This document shows positions 11,426 through 23,376 of a DNA stretch of 64,000 nucleotides, one piece after another (the first letter of the stretch is position 1; each line of letters opens with the position of its first letter). The position numbers were made by a program, and so were the translations under genes. The stretch is from Acanthopleura granulata (lineage: Eukaryota > Mollusca > Polyplacophora > Chitonida > Chitonidae): positions 24,639,368 through 24,703,367 of the forward strand of contig JABBOT010000005.1 of the NCBI GenBank assembly GCA_016165875.1, in the 5' to 3' direction. The notes under the pieces are model-generated. The model worked only from the letters and a program-made list of their open reading frames with translations. It did not search any database and had not been told where the DNA came from.

Positions 11426-14400
11426 GTAAGTAATAAGCACTGCCATTATTATGATTTTTTTCCATGTTTGTGACTAATTTGTAGGCAAACCCTTTGAAAC
11501 CTTGTTTGCAAATTATGTTTATACTAAGTGCAGATTTCACGTTTTTATATGCGACATACTCATATTTTAAATGTCTGATTCCAGTTCTCAGTATTACACG
11601 CTTTTCTTTTTGATTCGCCAAGCTAATAGGGGCAATATATTACACACTCAGGTGTTTCAAAGATGCGGCATGTCAACGCAAACATAAACCGCTCAATTTT
11701 GAGAAATTTAAGGTGTTTCCACACAACGTCATGCTCGTAGCTGCCATTCCCAGTGGGGAATGCTGACTGCCACTTTGGCTAATGAACTTTCTACGCTGGC
11801 TTCCCCGCTAACGGTGGAGTGTTATAACTTACCAAGAAACAGCCGTAAATCAGTCGATAACGGTCGTAAAGCTTCAAGGAAGCCAAATACTGTGATCCAA
11901 TGGTTTGCGAACACGCACTTCCAGATATTAAACCTGGGAAAGTCGGTTGCCCGCCGTCAAAAACTGCAGACGTTAGATTGCTCTAATCAACAAGAAGGCC
12001 AAGGGAAAAACCTTGGCTCAATGCGACCTTAGGGATGGAGCTACATGAACCCTGTGTGTAACTTTGTTTTAATGACCCCATGCATCTGTTGTCCAAATCG
12101 CTCGTAACGTCATTTTAAACTGGACACACGAATTGCGCTCTGTCGGTTGGAATTAGAGACAGACACGTTATCGCACGACTGTGTCAGATATTCCTGAAAG
12201 AGGCTAAATTAACCCACCCGCCACGTACACCGATATAGGATCAGAGAAATCGCCCACTGTCCTTCGTAGAAATATCCGGCGGTCTCACACATGGAATTTA
12301 CGCCAACGGACAAACCAAGTCTTTTAGTTATTAACAAGTTCGCTCTGAGAAAAAATGCTATTACAAATGTGATTTTTAGTTCTTAGGATGACAATATTTG
12401 TGTAACATGTTAATGTATAGCACAAACATTATATAGAAGGGAAAATGTATATTGTTTTCATTACAAATAAACGTTATATCTCAGTATTTTCCATTATCTT
12501 TGAAATTTTTATTATCATTTCACATGAAATCTGCCACGAGTGTCTGTGACCCCTTGCCATGGAGTCTTCAATGTTAACTTTGTTCTATGGCCTTTGAGTT
12601 GGCGGTCTCCAATCATTAGTAGTTCTACACAGTTTTGGCAATGATCACTAATTATTAGTTGAGCAATTTCTAACCGAAAGGATTATACACTATATTATAG
12701 AAAATAATTTATTAGAATTTGTTAAAGTCAGAATTAAGGTAGCAGTTTTTGCAGCGGATGCAGTCATATGCAATACAGTACATCTGGATTTGCATGTTAT
12801 GTCTGCAAATCCAGTGCTATCTTATTGACCTCGGGCAATCCATCGGCAAACCACGTGACCTGCTAAACGCCAGCCATTGGCGGACAGTCAGCAATGAGGC
12901 TGTCATCTCGACGTCCAGGTGTTATCGTCGATCTATATAAGACTTTGATGGGGCGATGTAATCAGAGCTAACAAGCTTCGTTATGCCACCCACTTCCTTT
13001 GGTGCCTATCTTGACGAACATCGGGGACATCTCGCCCCGAGAGAAGACAAACCGAAAGGTCCAAAGATCGGATAAGAACCTATCACTCAACTCCAGCTCG
13101 TCATCGTTTTTGATACGCGCTGTAGTAAAGTATAGCCTGGAGTGTTAACTGTCACCATTAACACATCATTTAACGAAGCTAATTGACAGTTCTTTCTCTC
13201 CTAATTTCTCCACTTTCTCCACCGCCTCGTCCCCGAGGGACAAGCTGACGTAGAGACAAGCGATGGCACCTGCTATTTTCCCAACTCCTCTTTATTTCTC
13301 AGGAATCTGGCACAGTTGGCCCCAGGCCAAGAATTGAGCACCAGGAATAAAGGCTTTTTGTTCTGTTCTTCCAGTTTGTTTATGTCGATTGCATCGGAAC
13401 AACTGTCATGGTGGACTTTCCGAGAGAAATATTTAGCCCTTTGGTCATTACGTGCGATTTCCATTTCGAGACACTTGTGCCTCGGGATAGTAATGTCTTT
13501 CAAGAAGAAACGGAAAGACAAAAAAGAACGAAGGCAACTGCTTTAGACCGAATACAGGGTAGTGTTTATTAAGTTCTGGCCTGTATGTTGTATTTTTCTT
13601 TCCGTACAATATGAGCAGGCTTTGTCACAAGTTATTCTTTGGATGAATTGCACATCGTCTTCCTTGTTTTCTGCTGAATGAAGGACCATTTACCAGCAGT
13701 TGACACTTACGCAGAGGTCAGCAAAGAGTCCTAGGTCCACTAGAAAACATGCACCACTCTTCATTTTGCTATCAGTACGGAATGTTACATGTAAATCTCG
13801 GAAGAAACTCGTTTGTTTATGAACTGTACCACAAACAATGATCATGAATTATGAAGTACATGGTTATCTAAAGCATTAATAATGTGGCGGTAAAGTAGTC
13901 TGTTCAGTTCAGCAATATTTGTCGGACATGACTGTGCACAGAATTTGTTTTCCTGGTAGCATAAAGAACGCTGGAAAATTGGCCTTATTCTCCAGTTATT
14001 GGTTGAGCCAACAAAGTGTCAGAAATCATATCTTTGGCAGAATGGTTGTAAAGCAAATTGGAATCTACTGGTGTGGATGGGATGTGTTCCTCTGTAATCA
14101 ATTGGGCCGCGTGTATTGAGAGCAGCTCTCACATTATCAAGTTATGCAAATAATTATTCTTCCGATTCATAGTCTCGTTTTCTCCCTAAACATTCGATTT
14201 TTTTTATCATGCCACTTTCCCACAAGTCGTCAGCTATCGTTGAAAGCAGACTTGCTCTTACTCCCCAACACCAAAGCTCTAATTGAGCCCCCTATCGACC
14301 AACCAATGCACCAGCTCGTCAACAATGCGGGGCTGTTTCGATTTCGAGAGAATCCAGTTCTGTGATCATTAACTTGTCCGGCATCCCACAATAGCAAATC

Positions 14401-15832
14401 ACGTCATGGAGCAAACAAGACAGAACGCGAGTAGTGGAGAGTAAGAGCTGAGGCCAAGGGCAGACGTCAAGCAATTACAAGTGGCTGCTTCGCCCGTGTC
14501 GATATTTGTATTTGGGGAGCAAAGAATGGCCTGTTTGTACCTAGGGGTGCTCACCTCGCCCTCGCAAAGAAAAATATTCCCAATGATCTGCTGACTCAGT
14601 TGTCATTTTGAGAATTACCGGGTTAATTTGTCCACATGACATCGATATTACCTCAATATTCTTAGCTGAAGGATTTTCTTTAGGGAAGTTTCATCACCAA
14701 ATCAAGTAACCTTCGACTTCCTTTTCATTTTTGTATTTAGTGCATTTTTTTTATTCCTTTCTTATTTTCACATTTAGTGTATTTGTCTGGTTGTCATTTG
14801 TAAGGGGATATAACCCTGAACATTTTATTGTCAATCCCCATTCGGGATATCCTGATCTAGTAAGCGGTCGTCAGGAACCGCCTTATTGTTCTGTGTGGAG
14901 CAAATCGCCACTATTGTTTTTTCAGCACAAGTTATTTGATTACAACAATGCCATAAGTAGAGCTAAACAATCCCCTGTTACATGAACCTGCTGGAGAATA
15001 ATGGCTTTGCTAATCGGATTAGTGGACAAGTGCTGAGACCAGCTTAAAGTATCCTTATGGTCAACGCGCAACACATCTAATCTAATAGCAATTGCCAGTG
15101 TGCCTTTTAGCGAAATGTTCGTAAAATTTAATCAGGGAAAATCTCTCGGAGATCGACGATCTTAGGCTCAAGTAGTTTGTCTTGTCCCCCCAGTGACAAG
15201 CGAGCACTGGTATAGAGGATCCAGAAATCAATAGGATCAAACTATGATCTTTCCCAGCACAAACGGTCAATGTATCAGCGCCCAAGACCGGAGCAATTCT
15301 CAATTTTGACGGGCGTAGTCTCATTATGATGTTTCATATCCCTTTCAAGACCCCGGGGAGGTTATAAATTCCTTATTTTCCTCTTCCCATTTCCTTGCTA
15401 ATCGGCAAACTAATAGAAATTATCTATTGGCAAATCCGGAGATCATAACACAGCCCGTGAATTAATGTGATTTAGACTGGGAATGGAATATTGCATTATT
15501 CTTTGCCCAGCTTCAAATTCAGGGCAAGTAATCTGTTTGTAATTCGCAATCTCAAGACGCAGCAATCGGAACAACGCACATACATTTGTTTTCCACTGGA
15601 ACTTATGGCTGAATGTTTTAATTTATTCAGCCTGTGTAGAACGATTCATTTGATCCCATCATAATACATCATCTTACGTTCACTTGCTACGCTATGAAAT
15701 GTGCTATTATTCATTCTAGTAAACAAGGAATTAGAACAACTTTGTCTTATGTGCTTTTTTATGCTTTTTAACACAATCTATTACTGGTAGGTCATAATCA
15801 TCATTAACTGAAATCTATTGACATGTTCGCAG
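11426..15832 (+). other. Intron 3 of the channel gene (4407 bp)
   Basis: Bounded by GTAAGT and TTCGCAG. No gene, tandem array or clear transposable element was recognised. Open frames inside (for example 14731-14985 on +, 13273-13521 on -) lack splice-consistent ends and family motifs. Confidence 0.6.
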
Positions 15833-16014
15833 GTACCGCCAGTGGGTTATCCGTTGTGTTAAACGTAGAACAATACGAATACTTGCTGGGTCCCCGCTCC
15901 GCTGTTGGGGTGAAGTTTGCTATCCACGACCCGTTGGATCATCCCCAGCTCTCTACAGCTGGCTACTTTGCGCCAGTTGGCTCTCATTCATCGGTATCCA
16001 TTACCAAAGTTCAG
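15833..16014 (+). CDS. DEG/ENaC exon 4: palm/beta-ball region
   Basis: Visible residues 153-213. Contains SGLSVVLNVEQYEYL and VGVKFAIHD, which match the conserved GL-x-V-x-L-x-x-x-Q-x-E-Y block and the G-V-K-x-x-I-H-D strand of the superfamily, followed by SSVSITKVQ. The acceptor TCGCAG ends at 15832 and the donor CAG|GTAAGG starts at 16015. Phase 1 in, phase 0 out. Confidence 0.94.
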
Positions 16015-16511
16015 GTAAGGCCAAGGGCAGGAGATGGAAGAAGATGTCCGATCCAATTACATCTCCCTCATTCACTACCACGGGCTACTTTTGACGGACA
16101 GTTTTAAGCCGATTATATTACCTGATGCTCATCATCTAAAAGCATATAAAGGAGTCCCTCCACGGCCCATTGCCATAAGACATTGCTCTCGCTGCCATTG
16201 ATTGGACCTTAAACATTCAATGAAGACGCTTTGGTGAATATAGCTCCAACTGTTTTGGCAGTAGCATTCGGCCAAGAAGCTTCTTAGTTTAATATATCTG
16301 GAGGGCAAAAGTTTCCTCTTAGTAAAGTCATTGTAATGTTTGAAAGTTATTGTAATACTTGCTTCATTTGCTTCATTTGAATATTTCTTGATTTGAAAAC
16401 CTGTAAGTGCCGCGATTTCCATTAAATCTTCGAATTCGAATGTGTGGGCTGCACAACGACGAACTATGTAGTAAAGCTGTACTACATTTATATCCTTCGT
16501 TTTGATTCCAG

Positions 16512-16674
16512 CACTTGGATAAATCCACTGACGGTGACAGATGGGGACTGTCCCAGTTCCACAACCCGCACCCTGGGAATCGCTACGCTAAAGGGTGCCT
16601 TCACCGCTGTGAAGCCCGACACTGGGGACAACGCTGTAAATGTGGCATGCCCTGGATGATCCGCTATGGAGGAG
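16512..16674 (+). CDS. DEG/ENaC exon 5: thumb cysteines
   Basis: Visible residues 214-268. Contains RYAKGCLHRC and QRCKCGMPW, the Y-x-x-x-C-x-x-x-C and C-x-C-x-x-P-W/Y patterns of the thumb domain. The acceptor ATTCCAG ends at 16511 and the donor GAG|GTATAC starts at 16675. An overlapping frame (16444-16659) is open but lacks family motifs; the chosen frame is the only one that joins exon 4 and exon 6. Confidence 0.92.
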
Positions 16675-17141
16675 GTATACCAACAATGCAGGCCTAGACG
16701 TTAAGCTGAATTATTAGGCAGCATATATATACAGGTCCACCATACCTGCTTTTTTACCTTCACGCTTTGTTATAGTGGGCTGAAAATCAGTACATATCTG
16801 AACCAGCATGTGCTTACACTTACAGTTTTCGTTACACAGTGTCCTTTTGTTGAACAAAACTTCGCTGATATCAACTTCAGAAATTTTTTTTGGCATGGTT
16901 TATCAATATTTCCGGACGATATAGGTTATGTACGTCTCTCTTTGACATAGAATATTTTCATATTCGCTAGCATTTGCTACAGTGAGTTAAACGAGCTACA
17001 TGACCATATTTTTATGAGTTAGAGTCTTTTTAAGGACGCGTTTGAGAGGCTATTTGTTGAATTAATTATTAATTTTGTTAAATCAATATGACCATTTTGG
17101 ACAAAGGATCATTACATGTAATGTATTTTAAAAGTCACACC

Positions 17142-17361
17142 AAAGTACTGTGCGGTCGCTGTGAGTTCAAGTCCAGCTCATGCTGGCTTCCTCTCCGGCC
17201 GTACGTGGAAAGGTCTGTCAACAGCCTGCGGATAGTCCTGGATTTCCCCCGAGCTCTGCCCGGTTTCCTCTCACCATACTGCTGGCCGCCGTCGTGTAAG
17301 TGAAATATTCTTGAGTACGGCGTAAAACACTAATCAAATAAATAAATAAATCAAAGTACTG
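17142..17361 (+). mobile_element. tRNA-derived SINE copy 1, 5'-truncated, with target duplication
   Basis: The element spans 17151-17351. It starts inside the B-box half (GGTCGCTGTGAGTTCAAGTC) and continues through CGGATAGTCCTGGATTTCCC to GTAAGTGAAATATTCTTGAG and an (AAAT)n tail. It is flanked by a perfect 10-bp direct repeat CAAAGTACTG (17141-17150 and 17352-17361), the signature of target-primed retroposition. It lies in intron 5 of the channel gene, same strand. Confidence 0.9.
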
Positions 17362-17438
17362 GTATTAAAATAGTTGATTTTATCATTGTTTTATCATATA
17401 TGTTTTTAATTTACTGTCACCTTACTTTTCTATTGCAG

Positions 17439-17495
17439 GCAACCTGACAGAGTGTTCAGCTAGCGAGTACTTCCATTGTATTCAGCTTACTACAG
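17439..17495 (+). CDS. DEG/ENaC exon 6: micro-exon with thumb cysteines
   Basis: Only 57 bases (visible residues 268-287) and shorter than a usual ORF cut-off. It reads GNLTECSASEYFHCIQLTT with acceptor ATTGCAG and donor AG|GTATCA. The C-x8-C spacing supplies the cysteine pair expected between the thumb block and the CxCxxxC motif, and the phases (1 in, 1 out) are exactly those needed to join exons 5 and 7. Confidence 0.85.
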
Positions 17496-18954
17496 GTATC
17501 ACATTTCAGCCATTTGTACGCGATATAAAACTCTTTCTTAATTATACTGTAATACTGAATTTCCGCTTGCAAATTAAATTCTCCCCCCCCCTCCCAAGTG
17601 TTATCGGATGTATTATGTCAGTTTGTACCATGTCCATGCTAAATGCATTATCTAAACAGGCTCTTTTGGACATGTGAAGTCCTTCCTTTGAATGGCTGGC
17701 CATGTCGTTGAAAGCCGTCAAAACCACGCACACACAACAGAAATAATGGGCAGAGATTTTGCATGATGTCAGATATAATTACGGGTATCTAGGGGAGTAA
17801 TACTGTAAGAGTGTGTGTTCGAGGGACACATGTTTCTTGATTATTCGAATTAGCTGACTTGACACAAAATAACACGTACATATGTTTTTCTGATGGGAAT
17901 TCGTTAATATTTGTCATGTTTTGGAGGGCGGGTTATATAATTTAAACGTCAATTAATACCCTTCGCGAAGGCGAATGGAAAAGCATGATTATTCTTTCGT
18001 TTCGCGAACTACACAAAGACATTCTAGGTCACATTTGATCGTATTTTGCCAACATTTCGCAGAGAAGGTTAGCCCGGTTAACATATGGCGCATGGTTGTC
18101 TGTTATCGCCTATGCGGTTCGCCCAAAATCTCACGTTTCTTCGGCCTTACTGAAGATTTCCGGAAATTACTCTTCCCCCATTAAAGACCCCAGCGGCGTT
18201 TGGTCAGCAAACAGATACAAAGCAGTCGTGTTCTCCCCTGAAAGTCGTGCTCCTCGACGCTGCAGCCAATCAGTGTAATTGACTCCCTGTGATGCTTAAT
18301 GGTATTGAATCCTTGGTGCAAACTTTTCGAGAAGCACAGTATAAAGGTTGATTCTGTTGACACGTTTTCTTAACTGATAGAAGTGAGCCTCAGGGATAAG
18401 CTTCAGTCATGTTTCTTTCCTTGCAAGCAAAAGACGACATGACCACCATGTTCAGAACGGACTATTTTGATACCGTGTTGTGCGACTTTACAGTCTCACG
18501 CAGAGACGCTGTTCAATACGCCGTATTGGCTTTGTCTCTTGCAAAGATTAGCTATCCTTTCCCCCTCCACAAGAACGCCGATGACTTCAAGCCCACACCA
18601 CAGTCTGTTCACTTTGATCTCTGATATTCAAACACTGCTTTCAAAATGATTGATTCTCCTTGCATTCGAGTTATTTCCCAGCACAGTATAGCATCAACTA
18701 TCATGTATCAGTCTGCCCATTAAAGATTTAGAGTAAAAGGGTTGGTACAGCAATACTAAAGCAAACTGTCACTCATGATTGCAAACGATAATTACATGTA
18801 CATGTACTTCTTATTAGACAGGTGTTACAATCCTGTACATTGAAAGATAAAAAAGCTAAAATTTTGTTTACCGATCAATTGCTTGGCATCGCTATGTCGC
18901 CTATATGTTTAGACATGCGGTCTACTTCAACCACATGTTGGTCGGTTGTTTCAG

Positions 18955-20099
18955 ATTTTCTGAACTGTTCGTGTTCCCCAGACTGTGAGCGTGTGGAGTA
19001 CGACGTGGGCATCTCTCATTCCGCCATGTCCTCATACGCGGCCGAGTCTGAAATCAGGACGTTGAGGGACAAGCGCAAGCTGCAGGAAGAATTCCAGAAT
19101 GCCAGAGATACTTACCACCGTATGGACAAAGACGTGATCAAACACGACAAAACCACACTCATCAAACTGGCGGGCAATTTTAATCGAAGCGTCAATAAAG
19201 TACGAATATTGTCCGACAATGCCTCAAAGTACAGGGAACTGTTGACCGAAGACATCAGCAGCATGAATTCCTCTCTTAGAGACCTGAACGATTCTGTCAT
19301 GTTTACAGCTCAACTCTTCAATCAGTTCAGTCATCTTTCCTTCTATCATTTTGACCGAAGTATCAAAGCTACAATAAAGGATATTTCTCAAAGCTATTCA
19401 TACGACGCCATCAGTGCATCGTCCTCTGTGGCCGAGGCAAACAGTACCCTTAACAACATCATCGAGAAATTGGAAACTTTGATCGTAACCAAGCATTACC
19501 CGACCCATAAGTCCTCTCCTCTCATTCCGGAAATTACTAAGGGTATCCAGATTTTTCGAGAGCAGATTGTGAGTGGTTATGGTCAGAAATATAAGGAATT
19601 TCGTGAGTCCCGTGACAAGTACAATAAAACCACAGAAAACATACTGAAGATTTCCGCTCATCTGAAAAGTATTCTCACACAGGAGTATAAGACACTGAAA
19701 AATGTCACCCGCGCAAGGCATACTGGTACAGAACGATACTCAGAAGCATTGGCGCAGTTTTACCGCACTATTCAATTGGTGGAAGGGGATGTCATGCAAG
19801 AAATGGACAGAGAATTGACTGAGCTTCAAGAAGCCTACACCCAAGATAGACTAAAGGTTCTGGCATTTGCCAGAACACTTGTGACTGTAGACGAACAGTT
19901 TCAGACCGAAGCCAGAACAATCGAAACTTCGTCGAAACAACTGTGGAACTCGCTGGAATCGCTCCAAATAGAACTGAATACTCTTCAAAGGGAATTCTCA
20001 AGAGTTAAAAGGGAGTACACCGAAGGGAAACTAAACAAGAGTAAATTAGCACAAAGGCTTGGATTGCCAATACTGGTGGATTCACGAAGAGCCGCTGAG
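18955..20099 (+). CDS. DEG/ENaC exon 7: CxCxxxC motif followed by long coiled-coil insert
   Basis: Giant exon (1145 bases, visible residues 287-668). It begins with FLNCSCSPDCERVEYD, the conserved block that closes the thumb. From about residue 315 it is a charged, heptad-rich, cysteine-free helical sequence. One run has hydrophobic residues at 616, 620, 623, 627, 630, 634, 637 and 641, an exact 4-3 heptad spacing. Prolines occur only at 469-478 (PTHKSSPLIP) and 658, which splits the region into two helical arms of roughly 155 and 180 residues. Eight N-glycosylation sequons lie between 363 and 647, fitting an extracellular location. The reading frame happens to stay open 133 bases upstream of the TTTCAG acceptor; the splice at 18955 is preferred because it restores the frame from exon 6. 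The donor is GAG|GTGAGT. Confidence 0.9.
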
Positions 20100-22502
20100 G
20101 TGAGTAAAGGTTGATCATTGAAATACGTAAGTTTATAAAATGCTGTAGAATATTTCCTCTGAAAAACAAAGAAAGGGACAAAGAGAGGAAATTATAGCAG
20201 AGACGTATAATATCGGTTTACCATAATCACTTTCATAAACTGTTCCCAATTATTGGCTTTCTGTATTGGACGACATTAAAACATTGGATTGCGCGCTTAG
20301 ATTAGAAACTTTCACCACAAGTCTATTTTTACATTTAACACATACCCATAATCATTTTGTGATAATGTTTTCCACAGTCTGTTCAAATGATTACAAAGTT
20401 TATCATAATGTTACATAAAATATAGAAAAAAATTGGGAGCAAGAAAGTCGTCTTATCACTTACACGCGAGTTCAAAAGTTGGGTGAAGATCTATGTTTTT
20501 GATGAGTATTTTTCAAAGTTCAGTTTTATAGGAATTCAGCTATTGTAATTTCAATAATGCCAAGACTTCAACTCAGCTTAGATCTGAACATGACATGGAA
20601 CTCTTCTTCCCATATACCAGCACCTACTAGACTTAGCAGCCAACGCAGCAGACAGTTCCCTTCAAAATTCTTTACGAATCTGCTGTGAAACTCCAGGTGA
20701 ATGGAACGGAATTTTATAAGTTTGCACGTGCATTTCGTTTATTTCCACAGATCAATTGAGTTATATCCAACTCCACTGCAAAGTTTTATGAGACTGTGAT
20801 GTTAATGTCTGGCTCAACCTAAATACACCGAAATCTAATCAAAATTTATACAAAAATTCAACTGACAACATGGCAAAGATTTCTTTGGAATCTATATTTG
20901 TAGAATACACAAATCTCAAATGCAGTGGGCAGCATTGGTTAATCCTATCAAAAGGATCGTCTGTTTTATTGTCAGATAAAGTTGACGTAGCTCATCAGAT
21001 GAATGTGGGAATAGTTCTCTTACAGTGTCAACATAATCATCCTTGTTACTCAGTATTGTTTTACCCACCGATATTATATTTATGTGTCTGCTCTCAAGGA
21101 GTGTGGACATTTTAAACTCAGTTTGTTGATTTAACTAGTAATATTATTAGGCGCTTTATTTACACTCATGACAGAGGTATTTCACATTGATAACTAACAC
21201 ATTTATTATCACACTGATGTATGACAAATGTTTAATAACGTCAGATTCGAAGCAGAACAATAATAAATAGGATATTGCGCAGGGACGATTTGAATTCCAT
21301 TCTTGTTGTTATGAAGGACGAAAAATATCTGGAAATAAAAGAATGCTTGTGCCGAACGGCATCGAAATACATGTAGCTTAACATTGTGGGAAGAACCAAA
21401 ATGTTGCAGAATACAACACAGTTTGCTGGTGCCGCCTTACGAGCCTTTCGCCTAGAGCTTGCCTCAAATTATTCTTACAATGGTTTTGTCATGGAACTTC
21501 TTTTTCTTTTACCGCGGAGGTTTTCAACACCAGTGGCCCACGTGGGCAGAGAAAGAGCAGCCAGGTTTGTGGGGTCACACTTGCAATGCTCTGGGGTTAA
21601 TCAGCACGTGTTGAAATGCTATTCTGTGGGACTTCAAGGCTGGGAGCAGCTGGTAATTGATGTCCCATCTGATTAAGTGTCAGCGAGTTGTGATTTACAG
21701 ACAAACGGCAGGTTCCGGCTTTCTTTGCCCCGTGCAAATTCCATATGACACAGACAGGCTCTCTGGTCACTCGAGAAAGACCTAGGAACACTTATCCCCG
21801 ACAAAAATGACCGATTTCTTCGACACATGCAAATATAATGGATCAGCCGAGTATTTATCTTACCTGAGAGTGAACCAGGTGTGATTGTATCCTTAACATT
21901 AAACTCGCCATATCTAGGCTGGCAAATCTATTCCTAAGATCGCGAGTTCTTCGATTTCCCTTCCGTTTGACGAAGTGGAAAGAATGTCGATTGACACAGG
22001 CTTTGTTCTTATTTGGTAAAACGACCGCGTCGTTGGATGGATACAGATGATATGCTTTTCGTCTCCTTCATGGCTCACTGAATGGATGCCTCATCTGTAC
22101 ATGAATATATTCCTAAACACACAAAGCTGTTAAAACCTACATTGCCCTCACCCCTGAGATTCAACAGAAATGACTTCGCCGCAGTTCTCAAATTACCTGT
22201 GATATCATTTACAATCCAAATGTAAAATCAGACATTTCTCCTACATGTCAATTGCCCAGCGATTTCCAAAACTACACCAAGGTGATGCCCAAAACAAAGC
22301 TTTTTAAATTAGCTCGCTACGCACAATTCGTCACCATTGACAATTACTGTGTTGCTACCGGATAAATGGTATTATTTGAATTTTTGATAAAGTTATTTGT
22401 TAAAGCTATTTCAACTACTGTAATGTCATCTCATTTGAGCAGATATGAATATTATAACCACTTTACTTCAGACTAAAGTCCATAGTTACATTGATTTATA
22501 TG

Positions 22503-22753
22503 GGGCCTCCTTGACTCAGTCGGTTAGCGCGCTAACGCAGCGCAATGACCGAAGCCTCCCACCAATGCGGTCGCTGTGAGCTCAAGCCCAGCTTATACTG
22601 GCTTCCTCTCCGGCTGCACGTGGGAAGGTCTGCCAGCAACCTGCGGATGGTCGTGGGTTTCCCCCGGCCTCTGTCCGGTTTCCTCCCACCATAATGCTGG
22701 CCGCCGTCGTATAAGTGAAATACGGCGTAAAACACCAATCAAATAAATAAATA
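22503..22753 (+). mobile_element. tRNA-derived SINE copy 2, full length
   Basis: The most complete copy. A tRNA-like head (GGGGCCTCCTTGACTCAGTC then GGTTAGCGCGCTAACGCAGC) carries an A-box-like segment. It is followed by the B-box-like GTGAGCTCAAGCCC, the conserved central CTTCCTCTCCGGCTGCACGT, then CCGCCGTCGTATAAGTGAAA and an (AAAT)n tail. It lacks the ATTCTTGAG block found in other copies. Confidence 0.9.
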
Positions 22754-22881
22754 CATTTATGAGTTAATGAGGTGGGGAGGTTACACTGTAGTTATGAAAT
22801 ATAATGTAATGTTATGTAATGTTGGTTGATGATTCGCTCTTTCGGAGGTTGTAGATCCAAACTTGAATTTGTACTTTATGA

Positions 22882-22910
22882 GATAAATAGATAGATAGAT
22901 AGATAGATAT
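22882..22910. repeat. (GATA)n microsatellite
   Basis: About six tandem ATAG units in intron 7. Confidence 0.95.
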
Positions 22911-22938
22911 CTGATGACGGAAGTCTTTTGGGGGTATA

Positions 22939-23376
22939 ACACACCAGATTTGGACGCATGAAGTCAGCGGTTCGGTCACTATATTCACGTATAAACACGT
23001 TATATTTGGAGAGATTATGTCAGCCTTAGACATATAAGGTAAGCGACCCCGTCTCTATGTTCACGCATAAAACCGTTCTGTTTAGCCTAAAAGAGAACAG
23101 ACCAGCTTTGGACGTGTAAAGTCAGTGGTCCCGTCACTACATTCACGTATAAACGCGGTGTATTTGCAGAGATTGGACCAGCTTTGGACGTATGTCAGTG
23201 GTCCCGTCACTATATTCGCGTATAAGCACGTTATATTTATGGAGATTAGGTCAGCTTTGGACGAATAGGCCAGCGGTCTTGTCACTGTATTCACGTATAA
23301 ACACGATATATGCAGTATGAAGGAGAACAGACCAGCTTTGGACGTATGAAGTCAGCGGCTCCGTCACGTAAAAATC
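22939..23376. repeat. Degenerate tandem array, about 70-80-bp unit
   Basis: About six units built from CCAGCTTTGGACGTATGAAG, GTCAGCGGTCCCGTCACTAT and ATTCACGTATAAACACG(T)TATATTT. Unit length varies through internal deletions. Short - strand open frames through the array are repeat translations. In intron 7. Confidence 0.85.

Noticed and set aside
16444..16659. Alternative frame over exon 5
   Set aside because: Lacks the cysteine motifs and does not join exons 4 and 6 in frame.
18822..18954. Open frame extending upstream of exon 7, with its own start codon
   Set aside because: The extension has no family similarity, and the acceptor at 18954/18955 restores both frame and the expected channel sequence.
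22532..22738. - strand frame across SINE copy 2
   Set aside because: Translation of the SINE; similar frames arise in copy 6.
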